Shown here: positions 44,789-57,998 of the stretch, in pieces
How the letters are laid out: each line of letters begins with the position of its first letter
Position numbering within the stretch: position 1 is the stretch's first letter
NCBI GenBank assembly: GCA_032719365.1
Contig: CM064874.1
Location: forward strand, 36,876,716 to 36,940,715
Direction of reading: 5' to 3'
Length of the DNA stretch: 64,000 nucleotides
Source of the DNA: Prinsepia uniflora
Lineage: Eukaryota > Streptophyta > Magnoliopsida > Rosales > Rosaceae
Made by a program: the position numbers and the translations under genes
The notes under the pieces: generated by a model
What the model was told of the DNA's origin: nothing
The model's database searches: none
What the model saw: the letters and a program-made list of their open reading frames with translations, nothing else

Positions 44789-47700
44789 ATCTTCCCTCCT
44801 TAATAAATTTCGTCCTCGAAATTCCAACCGATCTAAACTCAACGTACTTCCCTCCTTAAAAAGTTTCGCTCTCGAAACTCGATTAGCCTGATTCCACAAC
44901 CACCCCGTGGAAAGTGGAATCGACCACACAACACGTGTACACCCGTACACCAACTAACCAGGCAAAACTTGTCTGCACTCTACGTACCACTAATACTCAA
45001 AACGCAACGACTACATTCGACCCCGTCGAATGACTGAAACTACTTGTTTCGAATTTGACCCCACTTGTCAAATCAACCCTCTCGTTGACGCAACAACTCG
45101 ACGGTTCCTTTCCCACTCCCACTAGGAGTCAGCTGACCCCACTCAACAATCTATGTTGACACATCCTGACAAACTGTCACCACACAGTTGTTGTCAGTCG
45201 AAAACTGACACTAGACTCACTCGTGGCTACACATGCCACCAACGTACTTAACTTAGTAAACGATTACCGACCTTTCAAACGACCTGTGTGTAATTAAACA
45301 CATCGGAATTACCATGACCCATTGCATAGTAATGTCCGGTCCACAACCAATCCCATGGTATCGGAACCAATCCGACTACCAACACGTTCACCAACACACC
45401 TCGGGTATATCCCGTATACCGTAACTAGACATCACAAGTCTACAAGTATTGTACCTCGAACCATGTACGAAGTACACACATCTAACTAATGACCAGACTA
45501 CAACCACCTAGGTCATAGCCGAACGCGTTCCAATAATGGAGTACGTTTGCCCAATCCAGCATGAGACAAAACGAAACTCCACCCAACATCTAGTTCCAAT
45601 TCCGAATCCAAATCCGCAATTTCGTAAGAAATCCCGGATCCAAACCCAGACATCACAGTTTAACTCATTTCCAAATCCAAATCCGAAATCATTATTCCGT
45701 AAGCTAGCATTTGGAACAACCATTCCGTACCCAAATCCGGAAATATACTTTCAAGTTTCAAAATCGAATCCTGAATCGTCACCCAGAAATTCGATTCCAA
45801 ATCCCGAAATCTCATCACATGTACCAAGACACACCAAAACCAATTACCCGTTTGATACCTCCAATTGACTTCATAGGGAAGCCAATCCGACCTCCACACG
45901 TCTAAGGTTGACAAAATTCGACTACATCGAAAACCTATTCACCTGAGTAGAATACCGTACGGGCCCCACTTCGAAAAGAAGTTCAATTCCGTCATTACGA
46001 CTCACATACCCAAGTTCGTATCGATCCTTGTCATTCCACCTAGGAAAATCAAGGATGATCCAAAATAATGACACCAATACTCATCCTACGTGGATGCGAC
46101 AAAACTCACTGCACTCACCACGCCATGTACCCCAGCATCGTCTGCCACCAAGCAGAAAATGAAAAATCTCGTTTACCTAATTTCGAACACGTAGCTCCTC
46201 CTAATGACCTCGCAACACACAAGAGCTCACCAACCAATACACGCTCGACGTACTGGTAACTACAGTCAATGGCTGCCAGGGCAGAAAGCAAGAAGTCAAC
46301 CCCAATGACTTCGGAATACCAATCACCAAAAACGAACACCACTCTCGTTCCCCAATCACAACTCTCTTCGACACTAAGGTTCCAACCATGTTGGAAACAG
46401 ATATGCTCCCAACAAGACGTCAAGTCTAACCACTAGACTTCCTACCTCCTCAATTCACTTGGACAACCCCGTGTCCACAATCAATCCGTTATTGTTCCGT
46501 TCGCACATCCCGACCTTTACAGGTTCAACACTCGATTTCCCAAGTTCTCAATTACAAATTCCTACCTTTATACCACTAATGGTTTTTCCTCGTCTTTTCC
46601 AGTTTTAATCATTTCAATATACATTTTAGGGATATTTAAAAACATAAAATCGCACAAATTTTGGAGTTGCCAACAACTCCCCAAATCCACTAATCATCCC
46701 AAAATTTCTTAAGTCTCAATTATACCATTTTAATCCACTCATCACTGGTTATCTCACCACTATTGGGACTTATCCCAACCCAGCACAATCTTAACTGGAT
46801 CCCATCCAGTCCATCCCTCAACCACTACCGAATCTCAAAGACCGAACATATGTTCATCATGACGGAGTCACACCCCAATTTGTGGCTCATCGTCAACACC
46901 ATTACCGACACTAGCACCAGCGCTAGTACCAGCACCAACACTCTATCAACAACACTAGTATCAGCACACAGGCATCCATACTAGCATCAGCACAAAAGTA
47001 CCAACCCCGCAAACATCCATACTGCACACCGTGTGCAAATACGACAACCCTGGATCTCCGTTCATACGAAACGACGATCCCGTACCTCACGACTATGGGT
47101 ACCACTATTCTGACAATCCACATCAGGAAAATGAACGTTCCCTGAACGTCCCCAAGTATTATGACCACACTGATTACCCTTGATAGCCAGTCATCTCCAT
47201 ATGACTACCGACTAACTGTCATTGCTATCGAGATCCGCATCCACACATCACACCAATACCCGATCCAACACGGGATTCCACAATTTATCTCAGAACCGTA
47301 TCCGTAAATCGAATCCCATAGTTCAGCCTAGACTCACCAGAGCCATCCACATGGTCATTCATGACCTCAGCCACTCGTCGCAGCACAAGTTCTCATCCAC
47401 TAACCACAATTAAGGTTTACCTTTTAACACTAGGGTTCCACAATCACACCCTATGGTTCAACCGAACCAAACAGTTTTCCGTAATATAAAATCCACAACC
47501 TGACCGACCCCGCGGTCTAGACATCGAATAGACGTCAAATCCAATCCTACCATCCCATCAACGTGGGTTCCACCACTAGGTCATCGGCCAACTCCGATGA
47601 ACCAACATCCCTCACACTAGAAACCACCACAAGGGTTCACATTTTAGACCATTACTCACATGAGGTTCCCCGAACCTGGCTGCACCTAGCAGCACAACAA

Positions 47701-47924
47701 TCCAATATCACATGACCGAACCGACGGTCCCACAATACCAGTTCACCACATTCAACCCCACTTGGGTCGAATCACATTAATGCACGGCGTATCGGGCCAA
47801 TCACACTCCATCCACTATCCAAACCCAAACACTATCTATCAGGTTGATAACGAATTGCAGCCCAAAGAGACATCACACCCTCGACCTGCGCGCACAAATA
47901 GAGCAACCGTGCTCTGATACCAAG
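44789..47924 (-). other. Element I interior, non-coding
   Basis: Starts on the left with the complement of a polypurine tract (AAGGAGGGAAGAT at 44789-44801) and has a second similar PPT-like stretch at about 44846-44862. No gag, pol or envelope motif in any frame. Contains the hairpin ttccaaccatgttggaa at 46380-46396. Right end is the PBS (47910-47921, minus TGGTATCAGAGC, three bases from the LTR). Confidence 0.75.
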
Positions 47925-50900
47925 TTGACAGGACCCATCCCAATCCCCCCGGGATTACCATGGAATGTGCCCTGCTCCCGTACAACAAGGGTTGTCAGAC
48001 AAAGGATGACCAAGAGCCACTGCCCAAACAGGGCATCCAGAGTGCGCAAGGATCGATGGAGGAGATGTGCAATGTCCCAGTCTCTGCTGCAATCGCATCC
48101 GTGATCAACCTGAAGGGCATTAAAACCAAAAGCTGTGAGTGGACAAAAACCAATAAGTTCACCAAATACATTTATAAGACATTTATGCCCTCCAATAAAA
48201 ACGTATGCATGCCACAAAACCAGTAACCAAAACGTTTGCTCAACCGAGCCATTAGGGCCTTAGCCCAAAAACCGTTAACCAAAAACCAAGTGTGGGAACT
48301 CAGCCCAAAACCGTGGAATACCACCACCATACATATACGACCAGGTGAGTCACCACCCACTACCATAAATGAACATTAATTCATTAAAATCACACAATCA
48401 TAAATCCACCCGGAAAGCCATTTCATTAATTCGTATTTTACCATTACCATCACCAGCATCCCAGATGCTTAGCGTCCCAGACGCTAGACGTCCCTGACGT
48501 CATATCTCACGGTTTCATAAGCTACGCGTGCTGCCCGGGGTCTCTCCGGGTCCATATATCTGACATCCCTGATGTCTGACGTCCCTGACGTCAATCATAG
48601 CAATCCTGCTCCTGAGTCATCATACGGTCCGGCTGCTCCGTATAATGACCCCTCACAGGCAATGCACCGTGACTTCCCCAGTGTCCCAGACATCTGGAGG
48701 AGACCATCATATATCCTTGTATCCAGATGGTATATGGAAAACAGTTTTATTAAATCCTTTTATCACATTATTACCATTGGGCCCTGCCCGAAATTTCCAT
48801 AAAACCACATAATTCCATTTAGGGTCCTTGACCCAAAATCACCATTATAAAATATAGGGTCCCTGACCCGAAATCACATTTATTATCCAACTGGGCCTCA
48901 TGCCCGATTTTATAAACCACTGGGCCCACGACCCGATTTGTAAACCAACTGGGCCCGCAACCCGACTTATAAACCCACTGGGACCACGGCCCGAATTCGT
49001 AAATCAACTGGGCCCCTGGCCCGATAACATAACTCAAATGGGTCTCAGCCCGATTTTATACCAACTGGGCCCCTGGCCCGATTTCATTAACCAACTGGGC
49101 CCCCGGCCCGATTCTCAAATGGACTCCAAGTCCGAAATTTCCAAAACAAGTGGGCCTCAAGCCCGAGTTCATCTTTCCAATATAAAAACCATTTTATCAT
49201 AATATTTATTTAACCACAAGCATGCAAAACCACAAATAAACCGTTAATCCCGATACACGTGAAATACGGAAAACACCTCGAAATACGTGCAACATACCCA
49301 AAATCAATACTCACAAATACCATCATAGAAATCATGTATATAAACCATATAACACATTTAAGCATGCATAGGATTTATAAAACCAAAGTCCACTCACAGA
49401 CCGTTTTAACCGTGTGCCTCGATATGCGTGCCACCGGCCCTCCCGGGCCACACCACTAACACCGGGACTCCCAATCCTGTCCAAATCACATTAGAGGGTT
49501 ACTAACCTCATCATTAACATCCTATCAAAGTCCCGTAATTTTCCCGAATTTTTACTTATTTTTAAACTTAATTTAAAACCTTCGGACATCCCGAACAATA
49601 TCGAGACGGTGTCCGATCGACACGAAACCAATTCCAAAATGTCCGTTACATTAAATGGGACAGAAGTCATGTTGACCTCACCTCGAGATTCGTGTCCACG
49701 CGCCGCCACGCGCCGCCGTGAGTGGCTGCGCGTGAAACTCACGCGCCTGCTACAGTGTCACCAGCCCAACCCGTTTGTCTGGTAAACGGGTCCAATTCAC
49801 CCGCGACACAACCCGGTTCCAATCCTGCCAATTCGATCCTAATTCCTTCAATTGATCAATCCATTAGCCTCGTTTTAAGTCCAATTATAAGTCTGTAAAC
49901 TCAATTACACAAATCCTTACCCAGATTCCCACGATTCGATGATGATCCACGAAGAACACCCGGTCACTGTTCAATCATGGGATTCCTTCAATCTCGATTG
50001 ATTTCTCTAAATTGGTTCAACCAGAAGCATCAGTGGACCACGAGGAACAATTCCCCCACATCAATTTCGTCGTTTGATCAGTAAATGATCACGACTCAAG
50101 TATGAACACCGTCCACTGTGCAACCATGGAGTTTCATCGATCTCAGCCGGTTTCCTTCAATTGATGATCCCAGAAACATCGTGGGATCATGAGAAATCAT
50201 TTCCCCACAACAATTGAGTCAATCACAGCCCCAAACTCCACGACTCAGCCTCGATTTCTTCCTCTGTCACCAAGCTCGATCAGAGCCAAAACGGCACCAA
50301 TCCTTCTCGTTTTTGATGTGGATCGACTCGTCACAACCTCAGGAAGATGTTTGTAACCTCCAATTCGATCATCACAGCCCAATTCCCAGTATTCGAATTT
50401 TCCCCCCAATTTTCCCGAAATCCAAAATCCAAAATTCGACACCCTCACAACCCCTCGTGTTTCCCCGTTAATTCAATCATCATAGTCTCCCATTTTCTCA
50501 CAAGAACAGCAGAAGAAGGGAGCCAATTCTCCCCGTTCATACTCTCCCTAAATCATGCACGGTTTGAAAGAAAAACAAAGGAAAAGGAAGGATAATGGTG
50601 GATAAGGAATGATGATGTTGTAATGATGGTGTTGGGAGGGAAACATGGAGCTGGAAACAAGGGATGGGTGACACTTGTCACTCATCCGGATGTGCACAGT
50701 CAATGGTCACTATTCATTATTATATTATTATTTTAATCCCGACCTCGGTTCGTTAGTTTGTTTCCTTGACCATAACGTCGTCGTCGGATCTCCGATTTCG
50801 GCATGCCGCCTGTCGTTGGATTCGTATCGACGATACCTACGTAACGGTCCTTGGCCCTCGCCCATCGGACCTCCCGATCAAAAAGTCAACATTTGGCCCC

Positions 50901-51195
50901 TAATAAGCCAAATTACCAAAATACCCCTCAACTTCCGAACACCATAACTTTCTCTACGAATGTCGGAATCGAACGTGCCGCCTGTCTATGAACTCGTGAC
51001 GTCCCGAACTACGTCACGGTCATCGGTCAAAGTCCATTTGACCGCCCGAACAAAAAGTCAACATTTTGCCCACGACCAGGGGCAAAACGGTCATTTTGCA
51101 CATTTTGTCCGATTCTGCCCTACTAACCACCGTTCAACCTCACTAATCAAGATTAGTCACTAAACTAATCCCGGAATTCGGGACGGGTCGTTACA
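47925..51195 (-). repeat. Element I 5' LTR
   Basis: 3271 bp, partner of 41535-44788. The length difference includes an extra gatgtctgacgtccct-type unit near 48570. gtgagtggac at 48135-48144, gtccactcac at 49388-49397. Confidence 0.93.
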
Positions 51196-51200
51196 GCACT

Positions 51201-51970
51201 CCTGGTAACTTGTCAAATCAATCTCAACCTAAGGTTATCACGAACCCGGCTACTCACTGCAGCACGACCATCTTGACCGATTTATTGCTCTCGACTTCGG
51301 AAAGTCGTCACACAGGGTTAACTGGTACATAACCGCCTAGTAACCACAATCTGAGGACCTCATCCACTCGTAACTCTACGGGCTCCAGCCGCTGGAACCA
51401 TAAGAATCTTGACCCTACCTTAGTGTCTAACACTGCATAACCACTACATGTCATATTATACCATACAACATCTACACCATGGCATCCTCTGCCAGTCGAT
51501 ATCCCTCCGGGATTCAACACACTGCAACGTGGCATCTCACGTCAAATAGGATCAAAGTTCCTATTCCCAACAGTTTCAACTAGGGTCGTCCACGACCTCC
51601 ATTGATACCACTTAGCACCATCCTCAATCTGACATGACCGCTCAATGGTCCCGACTCTCAAGGTCGTCATACTGGGACAACCAACTAACTAAGTCCCTTC
51701 CATCAGTAACAATACGGCTCCAAGCCGTTGGATTCGCATGAACATCGATCCTACTCGGGATCCAATCTCACTAAATCACGGCATCCTGTGCTAATAGAAC
51801 CCTAAACCATGGCACCACGTGCTAACACATCCTAACCAGGGTTCGATTCCACTGAATCCTCATACTCTCACCCTAACTATCAAGTTGATGATGGGTTGTT
51901 ACCACTGTAGAGACATCATATCCAGTACCTGCGCATCACTCTAAGAGCAAAACATGCTCTGATACCACTT
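51201..51970 (-). other. Element F interior, PBS-proximal piece
   Basis: Non-coding, co-linear with 54757-55565 of D in reverse. Contains the PBS at 51956-51967 (minus TGGTATCAGAGC), three bases from the 5' LTR. Confidence 0.75.
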
Positions 51971-54641
51971 TGATAGGACCCGTCCCAATCGCCTTGGATT
52001 ATCATGGGATGAGCCTGCTCCCTTCTGACACCGTGTCAGAACAGAGATAAACTCGTCACCCGCTCAAGGTCCATCAGAGTACACCACGATCACTGGTGGC
52101 ATGTCATGTCTCGATCTCTGCTACAGCTCGTATTCGCTATTAACCTAAAAGGTATTAAAACCATAAAAACTGTGAGTGGACAAAACAACAGTTTATAAAA
52201 CTCATTTATATCAAAAATACATTTATACTCTTCACGTAAAAGCATGCATGCATCATAAAATAGTTATTTCAAATCCTTTCTCCGAAGCAAGACGTATTGC
52301 TTCTCAAATCAAAACACAGTATAAATTGCTTCTCAATCGAAGCCATCATCTTAGTAGGGTCTCAGCCCAAAACCAATAGAAGGAAACCAGAAAAAAACCT
52401 AGGCCCAAATCATAGAACACGTGGGAACATATCCCATGGGAACTCATCCCAATATAATTCACGTTTATCATCCTAGCACATGTGCATACAGCTCAGAAAC
52501 GCTTATAATCCTAGCATGTCGCTGTGAACACATCACTGGTCGCGATTGTCTCTAGATCATCGCGAACATATCGCCGATCAATCTCATAATATCTCATCAG
52601 CATTCCTAAGTCAAACCTCCCTCGGTCATTGCTTCCCGCGGCTGCTCGATAACAGGCAGTGCATCGTGACCTCTCTGGAAGGAATCGCAGTCCGGAGGCG
52701 AGTGCTGGAACACCCGGGACGAACCCGAATGTTATCATCATACATAGGGCCTCAAACATGGAACATCATCAAATGGGTCACAGCCCAAAACCTAGTGTTC
52801 AACGACACTCCATATCACATGATTCCTCTAATCCTATCAAATCCACAACTGGGTCTCATGCCCGAAATATCTTTCATAAAACTCATAACTAGGTCACTGC
52901 CTGACTTATCTCACATTTGACTATACTCTAAGTCAAAGCTCAAATCAACTGGGCCATAAGCCCAAAAGATATTTCCAAAGATGAAAACCAGTTCTCATTT
53001 CCAAAATACTTTCCAATAATAGTTCAACTGGGACTCAAGCCCGAATCTTGATTTCACGCATCCTCGTGAAATCCTCAAAAATCATAACCCAGTTCCTCAA
53101 TTTCACGCCTCTCCATGAAACCTTCGGAACCATATATAGCTCATGCATGTAGTATACTCGACCGAAGCCCAAACAACAGATAAAACAGAATTCTCGAACT
53201 ACGTGTAATAATTCATTTTTCTCCAAAAATTCCCACCAAATCATATTTAAATTACATGCACTCATGACATCTCAAAACATGTCCATAAACACATATAAAA
53301 CATTTATGCCTGCATCATAATCGTAAAACAAAGTCCACTCATAGACCGTCCAAGTTGCGCCTCGATACGCGCACCATAAGCCTCTCCGGGCTAATCACCA
53401 TCACCGGAACTCCCGGACCTGTCCAAATCATACTGGAAGGTCAGTAACTACTTCAAATAGGCTAACATTGAATCCCCCAATTTTTTGGGATTTTTCAACG
53501 TGTTTTAAATAGACCCTAAACCTTCGGACACCCCAAATTACCCTGAAATGGAGTCCGATCGACTCAAAACCTATGCCAAAATGTTCGTTACATCGAAATC
53601 ATGAACTTACATGTTGACCATGCCTCGAAATACGAGCCCACGTACCCTCACGGGCCACCCAAAGGCCATATGCGTGAAACCCACGTGCCTGCTACAGTGT
53701 CATCATCAACTTCCGCCGAACCGGTTCAAACCCGGTTCTCTGGCTTTCGGTTCAATCGAACCGGTGAGACCGGTTCTCATCCGACCGACCAGCATTCAAC
53801 CTCATTTTTCTCCCATTCTCTCAATCTTAGTCTACCCTATCTATCCATGGGTTCAAAATCGTGAAACAAGGCCAAAGATCATATCTTTAGATCAAAGAAC
53901 CGCCGCCCAATTTTGCGGTCGTCTGTCTAGGCTGCTCAACCAACCTCCTCCATCCACAATCATCCACACATGATCGTACAAACCTCCCAAAAATCATCAA
54001 ATCATCAGGAACAGCCCCAAACGTTTAAAACCAAAAATCCAAAATTCAAACTTCACGGTTTACAGCTTACCTTTTTCTCGTGGCTCCACCTCCGTCCACG
54101 CCGGTTCTGTCCTCGACCAGCCATAAACATCTCACCCTCAGCCTCACTCTCAGTCTTTGAGGGTTTCTCAATCGAACCAGCAAGGGAAAGAGGGGTGGGG
54201 GGTTTTCTGTTTTGGGTTCGACGGGTTCGAATCGAATGAACAGAGGGGATAAATGATGCATGTATGTATGTAATGGGAGCAATGGATGAGTCATCTGTTG
54301 GGCCTGAAACAAATATCTGGGGCCCACTCAGGAAAAAAGTCTACCTGTCTCGTAAAACGGGCAATAGTGCTTCGGAACTTCCGTGACCCATAACTTTCCC
54401 ATCGAACGTCCAATTTCGAGGTGTCACCTGTCTACAAACTCGTATTGACCCGATCTACGTAACAGTCCTCGGTCCTCGTGCATTGGAACTCCCAGGACAA
54501 AAGTTAACTTTTTACCCTCATTTAGGGGTAAAATTGTAATTCGTCCTGAATGTCCGATAATCCTTGACTAATCTCCGATTAGTCCTACTAATCCATAATT
54601 AATTCTTAATTAACCCCAAGAGTTTGGGATGGGTCGTTACA
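51971..54641 (-). repeat. Element F 5' LTR
   Basis: 2671 bp, plus-strand ends tgataggacccgtccc and gggatgggtcgttaca. Followed by target duplication cgtac. Confidence 0.9.
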
Positions 54642-54646
54642 CGTAC

Positions 54647-54756
54647 TCTGGCTAACCCCGAGTGGGTGACGAGCTTATCCCTAATCTGACACGTGGTGTC
54701 AAACCGGAGCAGGTACATCACACGATAATACAAGGGGATTGAGATGGGTGCTGTCA
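54647..54756 (+). repeat. Element D 5' LTR, terminal piece
   Basis: Continues the LTR interrupted at 25239. Has the ctgacacgtggtgtcaaaccgg stem and ends gatgggtgctgtca. The following aagtggaattacgcatg is a decayed PBS (intact form in F is aagtggtatcagagcatg). Confidence 0.8.
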
Positions 54757-57700
54757 AAGTGGAATTACGCATGAGTTTGCTCTTAGAGTGATGCACATGT
54801 GCTAGATGTGATGTCTTTGCAGTGGTATCATCCAGTCATCAACTTGATAGTTAGTGTAAAAGTACGAGGATTCAGTGGAATTGAACCCTGGTTAGGTTAC
54901 GTTTGGCATGTGATGTGATGATTTAGGGTTCGATTAGAATAGGATGTCGTGTTTTAGTGAGGTTTGATCCCAAGTAGGATCGATGTGCATGTGAATCCAA
55001 CGACTTAGACCCGTAGTGTTACTAGTGGATGGGACCTAGTCGACCAGTTGTCCTAGTATGGCGACTTTGAGAGTCGGGACCGTTGGGTGGTCATGTTAGA
55101 TAGGGGATTATGTCACAGAATATAGTGGAGGTCGTGGGCGACCCTAGTTGAGACTGTTAAGAATTGGATGGGAACATTACGAGGAAACGAAAACCGAATC
55201 GATCTTATTTGGCATGGTATGCTATGGTTAGTGTGTTGAATCCCAGAGTGATTTTGATTGGCATGGGATGCCACGGTATAGATGTTGTGTGGCATGGCAT
55301 GCCGTGATTGTAGCATGCCATCTTTGGGCAGTGCCTAACATTGCGTAGGGCCAAGTTTCTTGTGGGCCCAACGACCGAAAGCCGTAGAGTTACAAGTGGA
55401 AGAGATCCTTAGATGGTAGATACTGGTTGGTTGAGTACCAGTTACCCCCATATGACCACCTTTCAGAGTCGAAAGTGATGCATCGGTCAGGATAGACGTG
55501 CTGCAGTGAGTAGCCTGGTTCGTGACAACCCTATTTTGAGATTGATTGGACAAGTTACTAGGAGTGCTGTACTTGTGAACCTATCGGAAATATTACGCGT
55601 TGAACGGTTGGTGCCTTGAACGGTTGGTGTCTGCGGTGAGTTGACCGCATGGGTATTGAGTCTCGATAGCAGAGCATTTCTAGGATTGGTCTGTGCGCAG
55701 TTGTGGCAGATGCTACTATTGATAGACGTGGACGAGTCTTATCGAGTTGGATAGGCTCATGTTACAGTGACGACGGAGACGATGGAGATTCGCCAGTTGG
55801 GACGATGATACAGAGGTGTGTACTAGAGCAGAGCCTCGAGTTAGATTCGTTCAGCACTGAGTGCGATCACAGAAGGAGACGTTGAGCTTTGGGTGTTGGC
55901 GAGTGTGCCACACTACCTCAGTGGAGGTGATTGTGATGAGTTGAATGGAATCCATTAGTGATAGGATGGTTCTTAATGACACTGAGGGTGTCTAAGTGAT
56001 GTAATGCCAATGAGGGCCTGAATTGGGACTAGTATGATAGACGTGCCCTAGAGTGGTAAACATGTGAGTTCGGTGGGCACTGAGCGGGACAGAGAGGATC
56101 CCGAGTGGCTCAGTGCGAGGCACGGGGTATACCTGGTTTGGTGACCAGTTCCCTAGTAATGTAAGACTTGAGACACGAAGGTGTACTTAGAGGTTGTAAC
56201 CATAAAGGTGAAAACAGGAGAATCAGGTAGTGATGGGCGACATCCTCTTGAATGTGCATAAACGGTATAATTGGACAAGCTAGTTGGATACTAAGGTTAC
56301 ATGGTTCACGGACAAGTGGATGGATGTTCGAATGAGTTGAGGACTTGAGAGTCCATTGCGAATTGGTTTTGGTCGACTGTGGTTGACCATACCTCCTGAG
56401 TTTCACATAAGCTTGTTTGAGGAGAAATATGATTGATGAGACAGGATCATCAGTGTGAGTATGCTTCCAGCATGGTTGCAACTTCTCTTGATTCCGAAGT
56501 CGATGAGGGAGACTTCTCATTTTCTGCTCCTTAGCAGTTGGTGCTTGGTGTCATCAAATGAGGTGAGTGCAGCGAGATTGGTGTGTACACTCACGTAGGA
56601 TGAGAGAGATTATGGTGACACGTTTAATATCATTTAGGACAAGATGAATAGTCGATGCCTCGAGTAGGATGTTGGCAGGTTCGTTACCACTCCGAATGGA
56701 GAGATTGGATGGAGTGATGTTGGACAGTGGCATGTAATCGACATGTTTGATAGTGGTACGTTTGGGTGACGTGAGTCGATTGACCTTTGGAACAAACCAA
56801 GGAATGAGATTGGTTAGTGAACTGGCTGGATTATCTCTAGAGTTGGTCAGGTAGCCACGATGACTCTGAGAGGACGTTGAGTATAGTGAGGGTTGGCTAG
56901 GATAGATAATTGGAACATGGACGGTAGTGCCTTGATGATTGGTATGATGTAGGTGCACCTGTGAGTAGTGCACATTGGGTGATGGGGTTGACTCAGTCTG
57001 ACTGATATGGTAGGATCCTCAGATGGAGTCCTAGATGGACATGAGATGGTAAATTGACGGGGTCCGATGTTGATTGTACATTGAGTACAGGGATTGGACA
57101 GTGAATACTGTGCTTAGCGTGGATGGGTGTTAAAGGGTTCAGTGATTATGTGAGTCGAGAGCTCAGAGCCATGTGGGCCAGAGGAACCCTAGTGATTTTA
57201 CATGTGATTATCTCTGCTAGGGTAACTATTCGATGGGGTCCAGATACACCCAGGATGGGTGAGATGTCGATTGGTGTATCGACATGATGAGTGATGTGAT
57301 AGTTCGAGACTCGAGATGAGTTGGGATTTGAGCATAGGTCACTAAGTGACATGAGATATGATGTGGGGACTCGAGAGCGAGTCGAGATCAGAGTAGCTTA
57401 ACGAAAGCGCAGTGGAGCCGGGAGTTTCCGGCTGGTCACAATAGTTATCGATGAGATTGGCTTCCTTACGAAGTCAATCTGGCATATTGTGGTAATTGAA
57501 TAAATCAGTATCTGACATATTCGGATTGGTATGTAGTGATGGGAGTCGAGTGAGAGCCAGTCAGCATGAGTAGGGGAAAACGAGGGAGTTGGCTGATATG
57601 AATATCGAGGCCGATAAATGCCGCAGATTTGAGTATGGCCTGCGAGGTGAGATTCATGCCATTGTGACGACAGGATCTGGAGGATGTTTGTCAGATCTTA

Positions 57701-57998
57701 TGCTGAGCAGGATGCCAGTTTGGATTGTCAGATGAGAAGAACCATCAGATTGAAAAGCCGACTAGGATGTCAGCTTAGTATAGCAGACCTATCGGTGTGA
57801 GTGACAGGCGAGATCGACGAGAGTCAGATGTTGGATTGTGATTCTTGTCGAGTGACAGTGAGTACTGACGTGTGCTGTGGGTTGTATCAGACGTGTACGA
57901 TTACACGAGAGTGCCCCGAGTGGGATACTGGATTGGATTTCCACCGTCTGGTTGTGGAATAATTTTGAGGAAGAAATTCTTTAAGGAGGGAAGATTGT
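54757..57998 (+). other. Element D interior, non-coding
   Basis: 3242 bp, reverse-co-linear with F. No gag-pol ORF; minus-strand ORFs of 136 and 139 codons (56110-56520, 56554-56973) are not conserved in F. Hairpin ttccagcatggttgcaa at 56465-56481 and the PPT ttaaggagggaagat at 57984-57998. Confidence 0.75.
57607..57678 (+). pseudogene. Gag fossil in element D
   Basis: EADKCRRFEYGLRGEIHAIV in one frame, matching AEKYHRFELGMRGEIRAIV of element E and EEDKCQRFELGLRGEIRASV of element G. Surrounded by non-gag sequence that F shares. Confidence 0.78.

Larger units (their letters stand above)
41535..51195 (-). mobile_element. Element I: complete LARD-like retrotransposon
   Basis: 9661 bp, bracketed by gcact at 41530-41534 and 51196-51200. 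LTRs 41535-44788 and 47925-51195, PBS and PPT in place, interior of 3136 bp (44789-47924) with no gag or pol. The interior shares scattered blocks with F and D (the conserved hairpin, attccacctaggaaa, the PBS-proximal agagacatca block), so the three belong to one group of non-coding elements. The LTRs differ by about two dozen substitutions and one 17-bp length change in 3.25 kb, under one percent, so it is relatively young. Confidence 0.93.
25240..54641 (-). mobile_element. Element F: LARD-like retrotransposon with five nested insertions
   Basis: Two minus-oriented LTRs (25240-27902 and 51971-54641) bracketed by cgtac at 25235-25239 and 54642-54646. Without the insertions the interior is about 3.9 kb: 27903-28256, 36898-37506, 38245-39463, 40557-41534 and 51201-51970. 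It is co-linear with the interior of D in reverse orientation and likewise has no coding capacity beyond a gag fossil. Insertions in order are solo LTR H (holding E), a hAT element, Cassandra and element I. The LTR pair is visibly diverged, on the order of several percent or more by eye, so F is older than A, E and I. Confidence 0.93.

Noticed and set aside
41476..48217. Apparent duplicated 114-116 codon genes at 41476-41826 and 47873-48217
   Set aside because: They sit at the same place in the two LTRs of element I and overlap ORFs on the other strand.
51841..51850. gttcgattcc, a tRNA T-loop-like word
   Set aside because: No acceptor stem, D-arm or A-box at tRNA spacing; lies in the element F interior.
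56110..56973. 136- and 139-codon minus-strand ORFs in element D
   Set aside because: Antisense to the element, not conserved in F, no motif.
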